Shown piece by piece: positions 11,813-23,710 of a stretch of 64,000 nucleotides of DNA. Source of the stretch: Saccharina japonica (Eukaryota; Sar; Phaeophyceae; Laminariales; Laminariaceae); the NCBI GenBank assembly GCA_008828725.1, contig MEHQ01004429.1, positions 124,001 through 188,000 on the forward strand, given 5' to 3'. Both the position numbers and the translations under genes were made by a program. The notes below the pieces were generated by a model. The model saw nothing but the letters and a program-made list of their open reading frames with translations, was not told the origin of the DNA and searched no databases. The number at the start of each line of letters is the position of its first letter. The first letter of the stretch is position 1.

Positions 11813-12533
11813 TAGCGATTCTTAGACAGCGGCCTCTAAAGAAACTACTGTATGAAGCTCAACGAAGCCCTTTTGATTTCGGACCAAAAATTGCAGCTGA
11901 GTCGCGAGCGGTGGAAATAAGTTGCGCACCAGGCATACTGCACGGCCTGCAAGACGAGAACGTAGTATCGTGAAGATTTTCAGTACCCGCACGCAATCTT
12001 ATCTGCAAAATTCGCAGCAACACTGCATGTTTCACGACGTTTTTTGTGGAAAACGTGACACGAAACGGCTGGAAACAGACGAGGTGCAACCCAATATTGT
12101 CATCGTCGGCTAAATATTGCTGATGACTTACGGTTTAGCTCTGGGGCGCTCCTCGCGGACCTATCAATGGCACACAGCATCGCACCAAACAGACTACCCG
12201 ACAGCTGCTGCAGAGATAAATGTTGCCGACTGCATGGTTTCCGAACAAAAAAGGGGATGGCAATGGACGTGGAGACGACTGCAGTACTCAAGGGCCATTC
12301 TTATCGGAGCCATGAATTTCCAAAATTTCCTACACTTTTTTCACGCAATTTTCTTTATTTCCATTATTTCCATTTTTTTTCTTCCATTTATTGGAACGCG
12401 AAGCCTTCCAATCATCAATCATTTTGCCCTCTGAAGAATTTCCAAAAAGTGGAAATATTTCCTTCTTTCCCTCTTTTTTTTTGGAAAAAAATATTGGAAA
12501 TTATGGGAAAAAAAAAGTTGTTCGATAAAAATG

Positions 12534-12906
12534 GCCCCAAGGGCCCATATTAACGAGAATGAAATAAATTCAATTTGGGGGGAAAAAAAAAATCAAATTC
12601 GCTTTTCATTGGTCAACACACGCACCAGCACCCCCCAAGATCCTAATCGTTGGTGCTGGTGCGCGTGTTGACCAATGAAAAGCGGATTTGATTTTTGTTT
12701 TTCAAATTGATTTTTTTTTTCTTCGTTAAAACGGGCCCTAAGGGCCTATATTAACGAGTATAAAATAAATTCAATTTGGGAAAAATAAAATTCAAATCCG
12801 CTTTTCATTGGTCAACACACGCACCAGCACCAAAGATTGCGGATTTGAATATTTTTTTTTCCAAATTGAATTTTTTTCTTCTTTGTTAGAACGGGCCCTA
12901 AGGCGT
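12534..12906. repeat. AT-rich foldback element with second truncated copy
   Basis: Arms around 12600-12635 and 12650-12690 are almost perfect reverse complements ('cattggtcaacacacgcacc' against 'ggtgctggtgcgcgtgttga'), flanked by A-runs, T-runs and 'gggccc' blocks. A second, partly collapsed copy follows directly at 12728-12906 in the same orientation. There is no coding potential; this is a MITE-like hairpin element duplicated in tandem. Confidence 0.85.
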
Positions 12907-13006
12907 GGGATATATTACCTACGGACAAGCCAGCCATGAAACACACGGACAAAACGTTCAAGTCGTTCGCTCATAAGAAGTACTCGGGGAAAGGAAAGCG
13001 TTTACT

Positions 13007-13100
13007 ACGGGGGACCAAAGTAAATAGGGTCAAACATTTTTACTAAAAATAGGGAAATATATAGGTTTTTGTTTGTACCGTAGGTCCTATTTACTAGTGT
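13007..13100. repeat. TIR element, family B, copy 2
   Basis: Inverted ends 'gggggaccaaagtaaatagg' and 'gtaggtcctatttactagtg'; the interior shares 'atataggttt' and 'tgtaccgtaggtcc' with copy 1. Confidence 0.75.
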
Positions 13101-13369
13101 TTACTACATTAGCCCACCCCGTAATGGTGAAATGAGAACTTCACACAGGCAGCTCCTTACGAGGCGGGGTTTGGCTCAGGGCGAGCGACTCCGTGAGGGC
13201 TATCGGTGGTCAGTGTCACAGAGGGGGTAACTGCCCGCTGTCGGAAGCTTGAAAAACTGCGATTTTGTCGAGAGTCACTTTTTGTTCATGCTTCTATTAA
13301 TAGAGGTCCCCAGTGTAAACAGGGGAATACGCCAACAAATACCTTCACAAAGGTCCTCCTTCCAAAACA

Positions 13370-13800
13370 TAGCGCACCTCGGACAGATCATCGATTCTCG
13401 CTTCACGATCTAGACCTTCCCGAGGCAGATACATTCCCGATCTCGTACTGTACGTATGGTCTAGCTCATGTTATCGGGTGGGACCCGTACAATCTGCATG
13501 ATCCAGCACATATTTCGAGGATTGGAGTAATATATCCTGGACAACAACCTCTCACATTGACAAGGTGGTGACCAATTACATGATCTAGATCATGATCTGT
13601 CTGTAGGTGATCTAGATCATGATCTATCTGTAGATGGTCTAGATCATGATTTCAGTAGATTATATTGATCATGATCTATCTGTAGATGATCTAGATCATG
13701 TAGATCTAGATCATATATATATGTAGATGATCAACTAGATCATGATCTATCTGTAGATGATCTAGATCGTGATCTACCTGTAGATGATCTGCCCGAGGTG
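13370..13800. repeat. GATC-rich satellite with flanking dispersed segment
   Basis: From about 13575 to 13795 a unit near 27 bases ('gatctagatcatgatcta' plus 'tctgtagat') repeats with variation; the unit is itself palindromic. The preceding 150 bases ('cctcggacagatcat', 'gggtgggacccgta') recur at about 32580-32770 and inverted at about 21165-21340, so array and flank move as one family. Confidence 0.85.
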
Positions 13801-14775
13801 TGAAACATAGGCGGGGTCTCCTCAAACAGCCTCGCGGCAATTTCGATGGTCGTGCTGCCTCATATCATAGCTGCACGAGTTACTGCGTCGCGCACATCTC
13901 ATTCGATCGCCGGCGGCTGTACGCTCCTGGGTCCCCCTTGACAGTAGTGGCCATAGTAACACGATTGTGCTCCGTTTGGCGATGCCTCGTGAGGCTAATA
14001 AGCGGCGAGAGCCCACGCAAGCGAGGAGATATTACGTGGGTCCGAATATTGTGCAGCATGGGCAGCAGTGCGTGTGTTCGCGACGTCGCCAATACGCTAG
14101 GCAAAAATATACGGCTAACGATAAAGCGGCGATAATTGCGTTGTTGCGATGCCAGCGTGGGAGTGCCCCACCCACGTCTTCTCCGCAAACTCCAGAAAAA
14201 AAAAAAAAAAACGAATGTTGTTGCGTTCAGCTCATTATGTCCCGACTTAAACAACTCCTTGAAATTGTTGGAGATCGCCTGTGAAGCATCATTTACCCAC
14301 CCTCCGCGCAGATATCCATACAAACAGCGTATATCGTCAAAGCAGAAAGCGACCGAGGGGAAAAAATCGTCATACACGCACCGCCGCGCGTACTCTGCAA
14401 TCTACGAATCCGGAAGATCGCAAAGTCATCAACAAGTCAGCACCCTAGGTGCGGCAATGATTACATCGGCTCTCAAAAACCTTCCGCTGCAAGAAACCAC
14501 CCTTTCTGGCCCAAACGTGAAGCGGACATGGCACCCATACTACATACAGCAAGACACAGCCCATGTGGGCGTTCAGACTGCATCTTCCCCCGCACGCGCC
14601 AGTGCTTGGACGTGAAGAAAGGAAACATGATATAATCCAGCAGGAAGAACAACCGCTTGCACTACGAGGGCGCAGGCAACAAGGCGTGCGAAGGCGCGCT
14701 CCCGAAGAGCACACACACGAGAAACAAAAAAATGCGCTTGAAACCAATCGGCACGACCGATTGGACCGCAAAAAC

Positions 14776-14985
14776 GATGTTCCCATGTCCTCCCATCACC
14801 GCCGATGTGGGTCAATCACCCCGCAAATATCGCGCTCCGTCAAAGCACCTACAGCAGACAGTACGTACACAAAACCGATGTTCCCATGTCCTCCCACCAC
14901 CGCCGATATGGGTCATAATCACTCCGCAAGATCGCGCTGCCTCTCAAAGCACTATTAATACTACAGCAGGCAGTACGTACAGACA
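14776..14985. repeat. Two-copy tandem repeat of about 105 bases
   Basis: The block 'gatgttcccatgtcctccca' starts near 14777 and again near 14878, each followed by 'caccgccgat.tgggtca', a 'cgcgct' block, 'aaagcac', 'acagca' and 'acagtacgtaca'. The copies are diverged by small indels. No gene is seen here. Confidence 0.8.
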
Positions 14986-15041
14986 CAACAACAACAAAAA
15001 ATCTCGCGACGTAAAAAAATAGTGAGACCGCACGTGTGGCG

Positions 15042-18000
15042 TCACCACTTCGCCAGCACCTCCCCGATCTTCATGACGCGGTAGTCCACCCCCTGGAGGG
15101 ACACCTCTGAGCCCGCGAAGTCTCGGAACTTAATGAAGTCGCCCGTTGTCACCGACATTGGGACCAAACTTCCGTCCGCCGCGGTTCGCCCGGGCCCCAC
15201 GGCAGCCACCTGAACGTGGTGGGTGTTCCAACAACCAGGTGCATGGAGGCATTTCGTCGGCGGGGGGAGGGGGGGGGNNNNNNNNNNNNNNNNNNNNNNN
15301 NNNNNNNNNNNNNNNNNNNNNNNNNNNNNNNNNNNNNNNNNNNNNNNNNNNNNNNNNNNNNNNNNNNNNNNNNNNNNNNNNNNNNNNNNNNNNNNNNNNN
15401 NNNNNNNNNNNNNNNNNNNNNNNNNNNNNNNNNNNNNNNNNNNNNNNNNNNNNNNNNNNNNNNNNNNNNNNNNNNNNNNNNNNNNNNNNNNNNNNNNNNN
15501 NNNNNNNNNNNNNNNNNNNNNNNNNNNNNNNNNNNNNNNNNNNNNNNNNNNNNNNNNNNNNNNNNNNNNNNNNNNNNNNNNNNNNNNNNNNNNNNNNNNN
15601 NNNNNNNNNNNNNNNNNNNNNNNNNNNNNNNNNNNNNNNNNNNNNNNNNNNNNNNNNNNNNNNNNNNNNNNNNNNNNNNNNNNNNNNNNNNNNNNNNNNN
15701 NGGGGGGGGGGGTACTCGTTTGTTGCTTGCCTCAGTCACTTGGCCATTGACAACGCATCCCTTTCGAGACGGAGCGGAGGGGGGCCGCGATAAAAGAGGG
15801 GAACGAAAGAAGCAGCACTCCAGCCGGAAGCGGGTCGAGGAAAACGTGCGACAACAAAAGAAGAAAAAAAGAAAAAGAAACTCAATTCTAGGCAAAACAA
15901 ACAAGTCGCCGCCTGAAAGACATTACGCGTGCCTGTCTCAAACGTCTGCCTACTGTACGACAGTAGAGGCGCCAGGGACTGAACTCCGCACCGAACCATG
16001 CCGCCTCGAAAAATATCGTCTACGCACGCACGCCGTCGTACGTACCTCTCCGGTGCTGGACCCGGCTCCGGTGTCCTCTTCCTTGGTCCCGAGAAGAAGT
16101 CCCGACTTGGACTCGGTCACCTCGGGGTCCACCTGTGCAGGCGACGACGGGAGCAGAAGTAACCGCGACCACGCGACTGGTCAGAAATTGTTTTGCACGA
16201 ACATCTGCTTGCACCCATTAAAGTGGGACTATACTTCTGTAGTGGGGACAAAACACTTGGAAAAAGAGTCAAATATATGCTCATGTACAGTGAAAGTGCA
16301 CTACTAAAAGGGTTATATAAGGGTCGTCGATCGAACACTCATTCCATCTTCGATACGGCAGAAAAGTTTAAAAAAAAATCCGAACACTACAGTATACTGG
16401 TCGCCCAAAACTTAGCCCCCCCCCCCGGTAAAGCAATGTCTGCCTGGTTGGTGAAAACCCAACGTGCTCTGTCCTAGCATTGTAGGGATGCGAGGGTCTA
16501 TGGTCATACGACTACGGCCGTGCACAACATGAGAACAACCCCCCCGGCAAAGCAAAACAAAATCGGTATACGACTGTACATATACTGGTCGCCCCAACAT
16601 TTAGGCCGCCCCCTGCTTTCGCTCGAGGCTTCTTCTGAAACGGTCCACCTATTTTAGGGGGGACCATAGTAAATAGGACCTGCGGTACACACACAATCCT
16701 ATATATTTACCTATTTTTACTCACAATATTTGGTCCTGTTTACTATGGCCTCCCGTAATCGGAGTCGACCTCATTTGGCGAAACACAGACGTCTACGACA
16801 CCATCAACGTACGTATGTATGTACCAGGCAGGTATCTCTCGTCTCAAGACGGCGACTACAAGGATAGATGGATGCTCCCAAAGGGGTACCTCCGAGCCTC
16901 GCTCCTTTCCTCGTGCGCACCCTCCACGCCTCCCCTCTTTCCGCTTTCTGAAAAAAAAACACTACACCGTGCACGTATATTAAAAAAAATTAAAAAACAG
17001 CTGTGAGCTCGAGGATTTCGTCGAAACTCATCTTTGTTAGCTGAGTGTAATAAATCGATCGCGCGTACTTACGGATTTTATATGACTTCATGTAGGATGT
17101 ACATCCATATATATATCGTCCCCATCGGGTGTGGAGAGAAACTCATGTCTCGAACTTTTGTATAAAAGCGACTTCGAAATATCTCTTCGAAATACCTCGT
17201 CGAAATATCTCACCGAAATATCTCGTCGAAATATCTATCTCGATGAAGATATTTCCAGAGATTCATCGCTCGGCGTGTACCCCCCTTCCCCAATGTCGAT
17301 CGACAGAAATCAATCAGCCTTTGCTATTCGACAGAGGGGGTAGGGGTGTGTTCTACTACTGTATACATGTTGCTGTATTATTATGTTTTGTGTGGGTAGT
17401 AGTATACCTTCACGAGGATCTCGTCCCTGATCATCTTGATCGTCTCGGGCTCCATCCGGTCCCCCGCATACACGAACAGGATGTTGTCGTCGCGCAAGAA
17501 CTGGTGGTCCTCGCCATTGTAGTCCACGGAGGTGCCGTCGAACTTACCGTAGAGCACCTGCCCCCGCGGGAAAAGTCGAGAGTGCCCCGAAACGGCGAGC
17601 ATCGGAGGGGGGGGGTGCATAGGCGGTCAGGCTCGGCCACTAACGCTGCGCGCGATGCAGCATTCGACAGATGGACGAGGTTGCCCACAGTCCGATGTTT
17701 GCAACAGGCAACAATACAATGCTCGCTACAATATGATGCTGGGTCTAGAATACAACGTTCAATTGTTTACTGCACGTGCTAAAACTGTTGAGCGCGTTGG
17801 AGAGGGGGGGGGGGGATGCGTACTGATTTGTTGCTTGCCTTAGTCATTTGACCATTGACCACGCATCCCTTTCGAGACGGAGACGGGGGGGGGGGGGGGG
17901 GGGGTACGGTTCGGTGTCATGGTACGACTAAGAAGATTGACACTCTCGCGGACCGTTCGCTGACCGCGTCTGTGAAAATCGAACTTGCCAAACGTTGACG

Positions 18001-20413
18001 GAGAGGTCCAGTGGATACACAAAACACATACCACTCTGTCCCGAAACATAATCGCCGTTTTTATTGGATGTTAATATACAAACGGTGCTTATATGTCAGG
18101 ACAGAATAGCACATAGTAAAGGTCAAACAGTAGTGACGCATGTCCAGCAGCCGTCCATTGCAAAGTGGCAGTGACATTGCCATCTCCTTTGAACATGAAG
18201 CCACACGTCTTTCCCTGTCGGCCGAGACGCTCCGTCAAAATAAAGTACAATCAGCCACGCCCTTCGCCGACAGGGTGCAACAGGGGCAGCGGACAGGGCC
18301 GCAGCCTTGTGTCCAAACCCCCACCCGTTTCTCGTCTTTACCCCAGCGCTTCTTCCACCGAAACCAACACGCGAAGCCCTGGCAAGACCAAGAACAGTCC
18401 TCTCGTGTGGCGATAATTCTGCGTTTCGTCGCGGTTCGACGTGACAACCCCCCCCCCCAGAATTCTCCACGAAAAACCGGCAATGGTTCGTGTTTAGACC
18501 AAAAACAAAGTAGCATTCGTCGTCCTCTAGAAACGTAGTCCTACCTTGTCCCCTATGGCGCAAGGCAACGGGATTAGAACTCCCGTTTCGGGGTGCGTCT
18601 TTCCCGGGCCGATGGAGACAACCACCCCCTCCGTAGGCTTCTCCTGGGACTGTGCAGCGCGGCAAACGTTTGCGTCGTCGAACGGAAGAGACAGGGTATC
18701 ATAGGGCACATGGGTTAAAAGCGCAAAGTTTCCAAGGCGGAAGCCCTCGGCCAGCATGCTTTCGTTTTCACGGTTGTACCGTATTATGAAAGGAAACGTT
18801 TTGGGCCCCGACAGGTGCCTTACTTTTTCTCCTCCCGCTTTTGCATCGCCTCTGCGCGGGCCAAGAACAAAAAATGCACGTCCCGCACGCGTAGGGAAGG
18901 CTTGAACCTCAGCCTCGCCCCATCGTTTGCAAACCGACGTCAAGGCGGCACTACGATATTTCCGAAGAGACTAGTATTGTCTGTAGGCTTCCCGGGATCG
19001 CATGCGTGGCTGTATGCGTGGGTCGGGGCGCAATAGCGTGTGTCGATAAAGTTTCGACGTTGTGGAGTGCAAAGAGCGGGCGCGTTTTTCCTTTGCGTAG
19101 AAGAACGCTGGAGACCACTGTGGCCGATGAGACAGAACCAGCACGCACTGGTAAGGTTGGCAACGGTTGTGCATGTGTTGAGTCGTTTTCTACGAACGAA
19201 GCGCCGAGGTTTCTGCCTACCGCTAACGTGTACGGTTATCGGCTTGCGGGCGGTCAAGGGCTTCCCGCCCTTGCAGGCGTTCCGGGGCAGTTAATGCTCG
19301 CTGAGCCTTTTCTGGCGCCTTACGTGCTAGATACCGGGCAAAACAATGATGTGAACAACGACGGCAACAGCAGCAGCAACAATAACTACAACACCAACAC
19401 CGACAACACCACCAACACCAACACCAACACCACCAACAACGACAACGACAACAACAAAAACAACAACGCAAACAGCCACAGCAGTATTAACAGGAAGCCG
19501 CAGAGCAACATGCGTGGCTTACCTTTTCCGGAAGGATGATCCCGCCGCCCGACGTCACATCCTTGGACCGTACTTTGACGAGGATGCTGTTCGAGAAAGG
19601 CGTGAGAGGGCCGCCAATAGCCTTCTTGTCCAGGGTGTACTGGGCAGTCTCCGTCTCGGCTGTTGCCATGCTCACTACCATGTCGCGGGAGCATTCAGAA
19701 CGGGGGGGGGGGGAGGCAAGCAAGAGTATATCAGTACAAGTGAATGTCGCCATATACAGGTTGACAGCTGAGTGCTTGGCACACGCCTGAAATTTTCGGC
19801 CGTCAGCGGAGAAAGTTCGATCACCCTAAACCTTCGATGGACACGTTCGTTGAGATTGGTTAGTTGAGATTGGTTAGAGAGGGAAGGTGTGCTCACGTCA
19901 TGCATGGCCGTAGTCGTATATATGACCATATACCATCGTATCCCTACAATGCCGGGACGGAGCACGTCGGGGCCTCAGGCCGTCCCTCTGAAGCGCAGCG
20001 CCCGGTCTAACCACTGGGGGAATTGATACCACGCCCGGTGCAGCCCAGTGGATGGACGAGGAGAGGTAGTCTACTACTGTAGTAGTCAAGGAGGCCAGGA
20101 GACACGCCAAGCAAGGGAAAACGTGCGCTTTCAAGGATGTAGGGCCGGGTGCTCCACACTAAAAATCTACCATTAGTAGTTTGGTGTCAGTCACGGCATA
20201 TCAACGAAAAGTTGCTGTCTGTCAAGGGGCGAAGGCGCTGTCTCTCCCGACCTATTTGCTTGTACGTAGGGCGGGGGCTCACATGAAGTCTGTGGTCTCG
20301 CCGGAGCGGCCGTTCTCGTAACGGATGCCAGTGGCAGCACGAAGCCTAGGGCCCCGTCGAGGGAGAGGGTGGTGGACGCGGCCACCATGGCGACGAACGC
20401 CACGCTTCGCAAC
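15042..20413 (-). CDS. CPN20: Plastid-type 20 kDa co-chaperonin (double GroES domain)
   Basis: Six exons join in phase: 20413-20283, 19674-19523, 18649-18545, 17557-17408, 16132-16046 and 15209-15042 (TGA), about 263 residues. GroES domain 1 runs from 'PFSNSILVKV' through the mobile loop 'TSGGGIILPE', 'EGVVVSIGPGK', 'GDKVLYGKFDG' to 'NILFVYAGDRM'. Domain 2 runs from 'RDEILVKV' through 'SKSGLLLGTKEED', 'EVAAVGPGR', 'GDFIKFRDFAG' to 'VMKIGEVLAKW'. Two GroES units in tandem are the mark of chloroplast Cpn20, which caps chaperonin-60 and assists folding of stromal proteins. The first recognised exon encodes 'AFVAMVAASTTLSLDGALGF' and an Ala/Pro/Arg-rich stretch, as expected for a bipartite ER-plus-transit leader of secondary plastids. 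That exon opens behind a 3' splice site, so a further 5' exon with the start codon was not identified; an internal ATG in this exon is the alternative. The last intron contains the N gap. Confidence 0.93.
15278..15701. other. Assembly gap (run of N)
   Basis: 424 unresolved bases with G-runs on both sides, inside the last intron of the co-chaperonin gene. Sequence right of the gap matches the dispersed retroelement tail, so the gap is probably a poly-G-bearing copy of it. Reading frames spanning the gap are meaningless. Confidence 0.99.
15702..15783 (-). repeat. Retroelement-tail repeat fragment beside gap
   Basis: The block 'tttgttgcttgcctcagtca' plus 'catccctttcgagacgga' matches 46060-46120 at the retrotransposon 3' end. 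Confidence 0.8.
16430..16545 (+). repeat. Retroelement-tail repeat fragment
   Basis: Matches 530-630 closely ('caatgtctgcctggttggtg', 'gggatgcgagggtctatggt'), bounded on both sides by C-runs. Confidence 0.85.
16656..16755. repeat. TIR element, family B, copy 3
   Basis: Ends 'ggggggaccatagtaaatag' and 'ggtcctgtttactatggcct' are inverted repeats; the interior is in the opposite orientation to copies 1 and 2. It lies in an intron of the co-chaperonin gene. Confidence 0.8.
17804..17903 (-). repeat. Retroelement-tail repeat fragment between G-runs
   Basis: 'gatttgttgcttgccttagt' and 'cgcatccctttcgagacgga' match 46060-46120. G-runs of 9 and about 20 flank it. Confidence 0.85.
18030..18111. repeat. 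Short TIR element, family D, copy 3
   Basis: Ends 'ccactctgtcccgaaacata' and the inverse 'tatgtcaggacagaatag', with 'cgccgttt' and 'aaacggtg' inside. Located in an intron of the co-chaperonin gene. Confidence 0.7.
19360..19480. repeat. (AAC)n-type trinucleotide microsatellite
   Basis: About 120 bases of AAC/ACC/CAG triplets, imperfect, in the intron between the second and third recognised exons of the co-chaperonin gene. It opens a spurious Asn/Thr-rich frame on plus. Confidence 0.9.
19885..20010 (-). repeat. Retroelement-tail repeat fragment
   Basis: The 'catgcatggccgtagtcgta' and 'ccctacaatgccgggacgga' blocks match 45875-45945. Confidence 0.75.
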
Positions 20414-20574
20414 CTGTGGTCGAATAAAAAAAACAGAACGGGTGCAAAAACACAAGAAGGGTGATCATGTCAATGTTGTTGTTGATATAACATTACAGTA
20501 GTAGATCTATTGCCATATTCTGGTCCGTGGTCACGAGTACATACATTACGTACGTACGTACGTACGTTGTGGGA

Positions 20575-20995
20575 TGTCTAAAGTTGATGAACGACTATAT
20601 ACGTACGTACAACTACGAGCACAGCAGTTATCACGATCGCAAACTGATGTCTGCTCTCTGCTGTCTTTTGCGGTCATACTTTTGACACGAGGCACTTCGC
20701 AGCTGACGCATGTACTCCGGTGCCTCGAAGCTATATACTCTCCATTCGCTCTGGCCAGGAATGCCCGGAAGTCTAAAGGTGTTGGGAACATGTACGTACA
20801 AGTACGGGTGCAACAGTTGCCACCATCGCACATTTTGCTGTCTGCTTTGCTGTCTATTGCGGTTTTACTTTGATACGAGGCGTTTCGCGGTTGACTTCGT
20901 GTACTCCGGTGCCTTGAACCTAATCTCGATTGGCTCTGGGCAGGGCCGCCGAGAAGTTGAAAGGTGTCGGCAAGCAAGCAGAGCAGCTTCGCCTC
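20575..20995. repeat. Diverged tandem repeat of about 200 bases
   Basis: Blocks recur in order: 'gcacagcagtt.tca.catcgca', 'tgctgtct.ttgcggt', 'gacacgaggc..ttcgc', 'tgtactccggtgcct', 'ggctctggccagg' and 'gtctaaaggtgttggg'. Two copies and the start of a third ('aagttgaaaggtgtcggcaa') are visible. The preceding (ACGT)5 run at 20545-20566 is a perfect microsatellite. Confidence 0.7.
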
Positions 20996-21069
20996 GGTCA
21001 ACGTATGCTACGAGTGTCTTGGACACGAGGCTATACATGTATGTACTCGTACACTGCGTGTAACCGTTT

Positions 21070-21345
21070 CACAAGTCGGACAGATACTCTACAGGTAGAT
21101 CATCTACAGATAGATCGTCCAGATCCTAACCTGCCGTTATGAGATGTTGTGCAGGATCTGTGTACGTGGTACAGATCCAACACGAAAAATATGTGCTACA
21201 GTAGATCATGCAAATGATACGGCTCCCACCCGCGAACATGAGCTAGAGCATACAGATCAGGAATATATCTGCCCTGAAAGGTTTAGATCATCAAGTACAT
21301 AAGAATCGGTTATCTGCCCGATGCGTGAACCGTTTCTCGGTACAC
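21070..21345. repeat. GATC-rich dispersed repeat (inverted copy)
   Basis: Contains 'gtagatcatctacagataga' and, in inverted orientation, the same flank as at 13375-13530 and 32580-32770 ('acggctcccacccg', 'atgagctagagcat'). Confidence 0.6.
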
Positions 21346-23220
21346 AATAGACTGCATGACATATGTCTACAACAAGAAAAAAAGATACGGCACACCCTTA
21401 CGTATCGTACTCGTTGTTATACCAACAACTTGCGCTAGACATGTACCAGGTATGATACGAGTGTACGTACATGTCATATGATATGTACCTTGTACGTTAA
21501 AAGCCTGTGTAAACGAACACTGCAAGCAAAGCAGGCGCTACTGCTACCTTATACGTCGTACCAGGTATGAGCCTAGCAGTGTAAAGCTGCCAGCCTCGTC
21601 GCTGATACGTACGTCGTACGATGTATTTATTTATAGTAGTACAAGGAATCAGGCCAAACATGTCGGGACAGAATGAGGGACACATGATCAGGTAAAGACG
21701 TACGTAAAAATCGTACCATTTTCCTATGAATAGCGCGACGTAGTTGAAGGTTTACAACAGTACTCACTCGCTACTCGGGACGCCGGAGACGCCCGAAAGA
21801 GAAACCAAAGGCCGAGGTGCCCAATTACCACGCAGGGCTACAACGACTGGCATTCTAGACCATCTGGTAAGTCGTAAGCGAACCGCTGTATGCGGCTGCG
21901 GCGCCAAGCCTTGTGGACCCTCAATGAGCATGATGATAATTGCCTGTGGGCCTCACGTGCCAGGTCCGGAGGCTCATGAGTAAGCTCAACGAGAGAAGAG
22001 CGTGAACCTCACATTTTTAGAAAGTTTCTCGCGCTAGCCCTCTGCAGTTGGTTCCCGCGGCTCCACTTGTGAGTAGACGAACGTAGGCGCCTCCAGTTGG
22101 TCTGCAAGCGTGTCATCAGCGGAGCAAGCAAAATGTTGGCTCAGGGTTTCCATTTCCACTGGCGGCGTTCTTATCTTTTTTTTTAATCCCCGGGGTCGTA
22201 GCGTCCGTTTCTCTTTTCCGCGCGCCGGATCACTCGTACCTCGTTCGTACCTACGTAAAGTGGTCGACGCAGCTACGTAAAGTGGTCGACTTTTGGATCC
22301 ACTGGTACTTGGAACATTTCGCAAGAACGAGGAGAGCGCGCACACCACGCGCATCTTCGAGATGCGGTTCCTGCTCGTGGCGATGAGCCAAAAAGCCGTC
22401 TCGCGGGGTGCCCCTTCCCCCTTCACCCTACCAACAAAAGTCATGCCCAGTGCCAGAGGCCAGAGGTCGATCGATTTCCGTCTTTCGTATCCACTGCCGC
22501 TCGAGTGGTACCGCGGGCGCCCGGGGATACTGTTGCCGTCAGTGCAGTATGGATCCCTTATGCAGTAGCCCCTGCAAAATCGAAGGGGAAGTAGCTCGCC
22601 CGGCGGCTTGTGCGATGTTTCGTCTTGACGGGTAACTTTTCCATAGATCGGGTGTTTGCGAAATCGAAGGATGGCATTTCCGAAGGACGGCATTTTCGCA
22701 ATTAATTTCGAAATGGGCGCCCTCCTCCTCTTCTTCTGCTTCTCTATGGTTTTGGTGGGCGACGCGTGATACGAGATGGTGGGCGTGTGGGAGCTGGAGG
22801 ACATCGAGGTAGACCAAAGGTGCCGTCCATGCATCATGCACGCGCCAATCGCAGAATACCGCGTGCTTTGTTGCTGTTGTTGTCTGATCGCAGCAAAAAA
22901 AGCTACTCCTGTAGCTGGCTGTAGAGCAGATCGAGGGCTGGCGCTGGCTTGGAAGTGGGCAGCAGGAGGAGGCAGGAGGAGGAGAACGCATCACGAGCGG
23001 ATATGGGTACCTCATCAACTGACGATACGGGGTGGGCATTCAGCTTGGATGCACTGGATTCGCCCATCGACACCCACCGGATCGGACAGCTGGGTGCTGG
23101 GTGGCATTATCCCCCTCCGACTAAAGGTAAGGATGACCGTTTTAGTCTCTACAATCGAGTCTGCAATCGATACAGCTGAAGATACGGAGAGATGAGGCCT
23201 ATGGAAACAGTATCTTGAAA

Positions 23221-23710
23221 ATAAAATCGAAAAAATTGAAATCTTCCTTTTGTACGTACACCATTTCAGCGGCTGTATCTCGCGGGGAACTTGTAATCAA
23301 ACTTTTTTGTTGTCTGGAGTACTTGTGATCCGATCTACAGCAGGAGAGCTTTGCATTGCAGGTGTTATATATTTCATGCAGGGTCTGGGTTCCAAGTTTT
23401 TACGAGAGAGCCAGATTTTATCAGGTGTCCGAGGATTGCCCTCACGGCTGGCATCCCAATAGAATTGGGCAAAATCTTAGGGCCCTTGGCAACATCTGGC
23501 TGACTCGTAGACACTTCGAACCCCAGGCCCTGTACGAATGAACCAGATACCGGTATCGCTTGCAATGCAGAGCTCTCTCAAATCGGATGAAATGTTCCTG
23601 ACAACAGAACCGTCTTACTTCAATTTCCCGCGAGATACAGCCTCTCAAATGGTGTACTGCGGTACCTGCTGGTAAAAAAGAAGATTTCCCGGAAAAATAA
23701 GATACTTTTC
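23221..23710. repeat. Foldback element, arms about 220 bases
   Basis: The left arm from 'gaaatcttccttttgtacgt' and the right arm ending 'aaaaagaagatttcc' are imperfect reverse complements, sharing 'caccatttcagcggctgtat' (inverted as 'atacagcctctcaaatggtg'). They meet near 23460-23465 around 'cccaatagaattggg'. No coding content. Confidence 0.85.

Noticed and set aside
13575..13795. CRISPR array
   Set aside because: The repeats are contiguous palindromic GATC satellite units without unique spacers, in a eukaryotic context.
15146..16307. Long open frames spanning 15146-16307 on both strands
   Set aside because: They run through the N gap and consist largely of unknown residues; only the minus-strand exons at their edges are real.
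19006..19539. 177-codon plus frame with Asn/Thr tract
   Set aside because: Translation of the AAC microsatellite in an intron of the co-chaperonin gene.
22034..22837. 267-codon frame on minus
   Set aside because: One stretch faintly recalls a protein kinase subdomain IX region, but there are no conserved kinase motifs (no HRD, DFG or APE) and the overlapping plus frame is equally open. Too weak to call.
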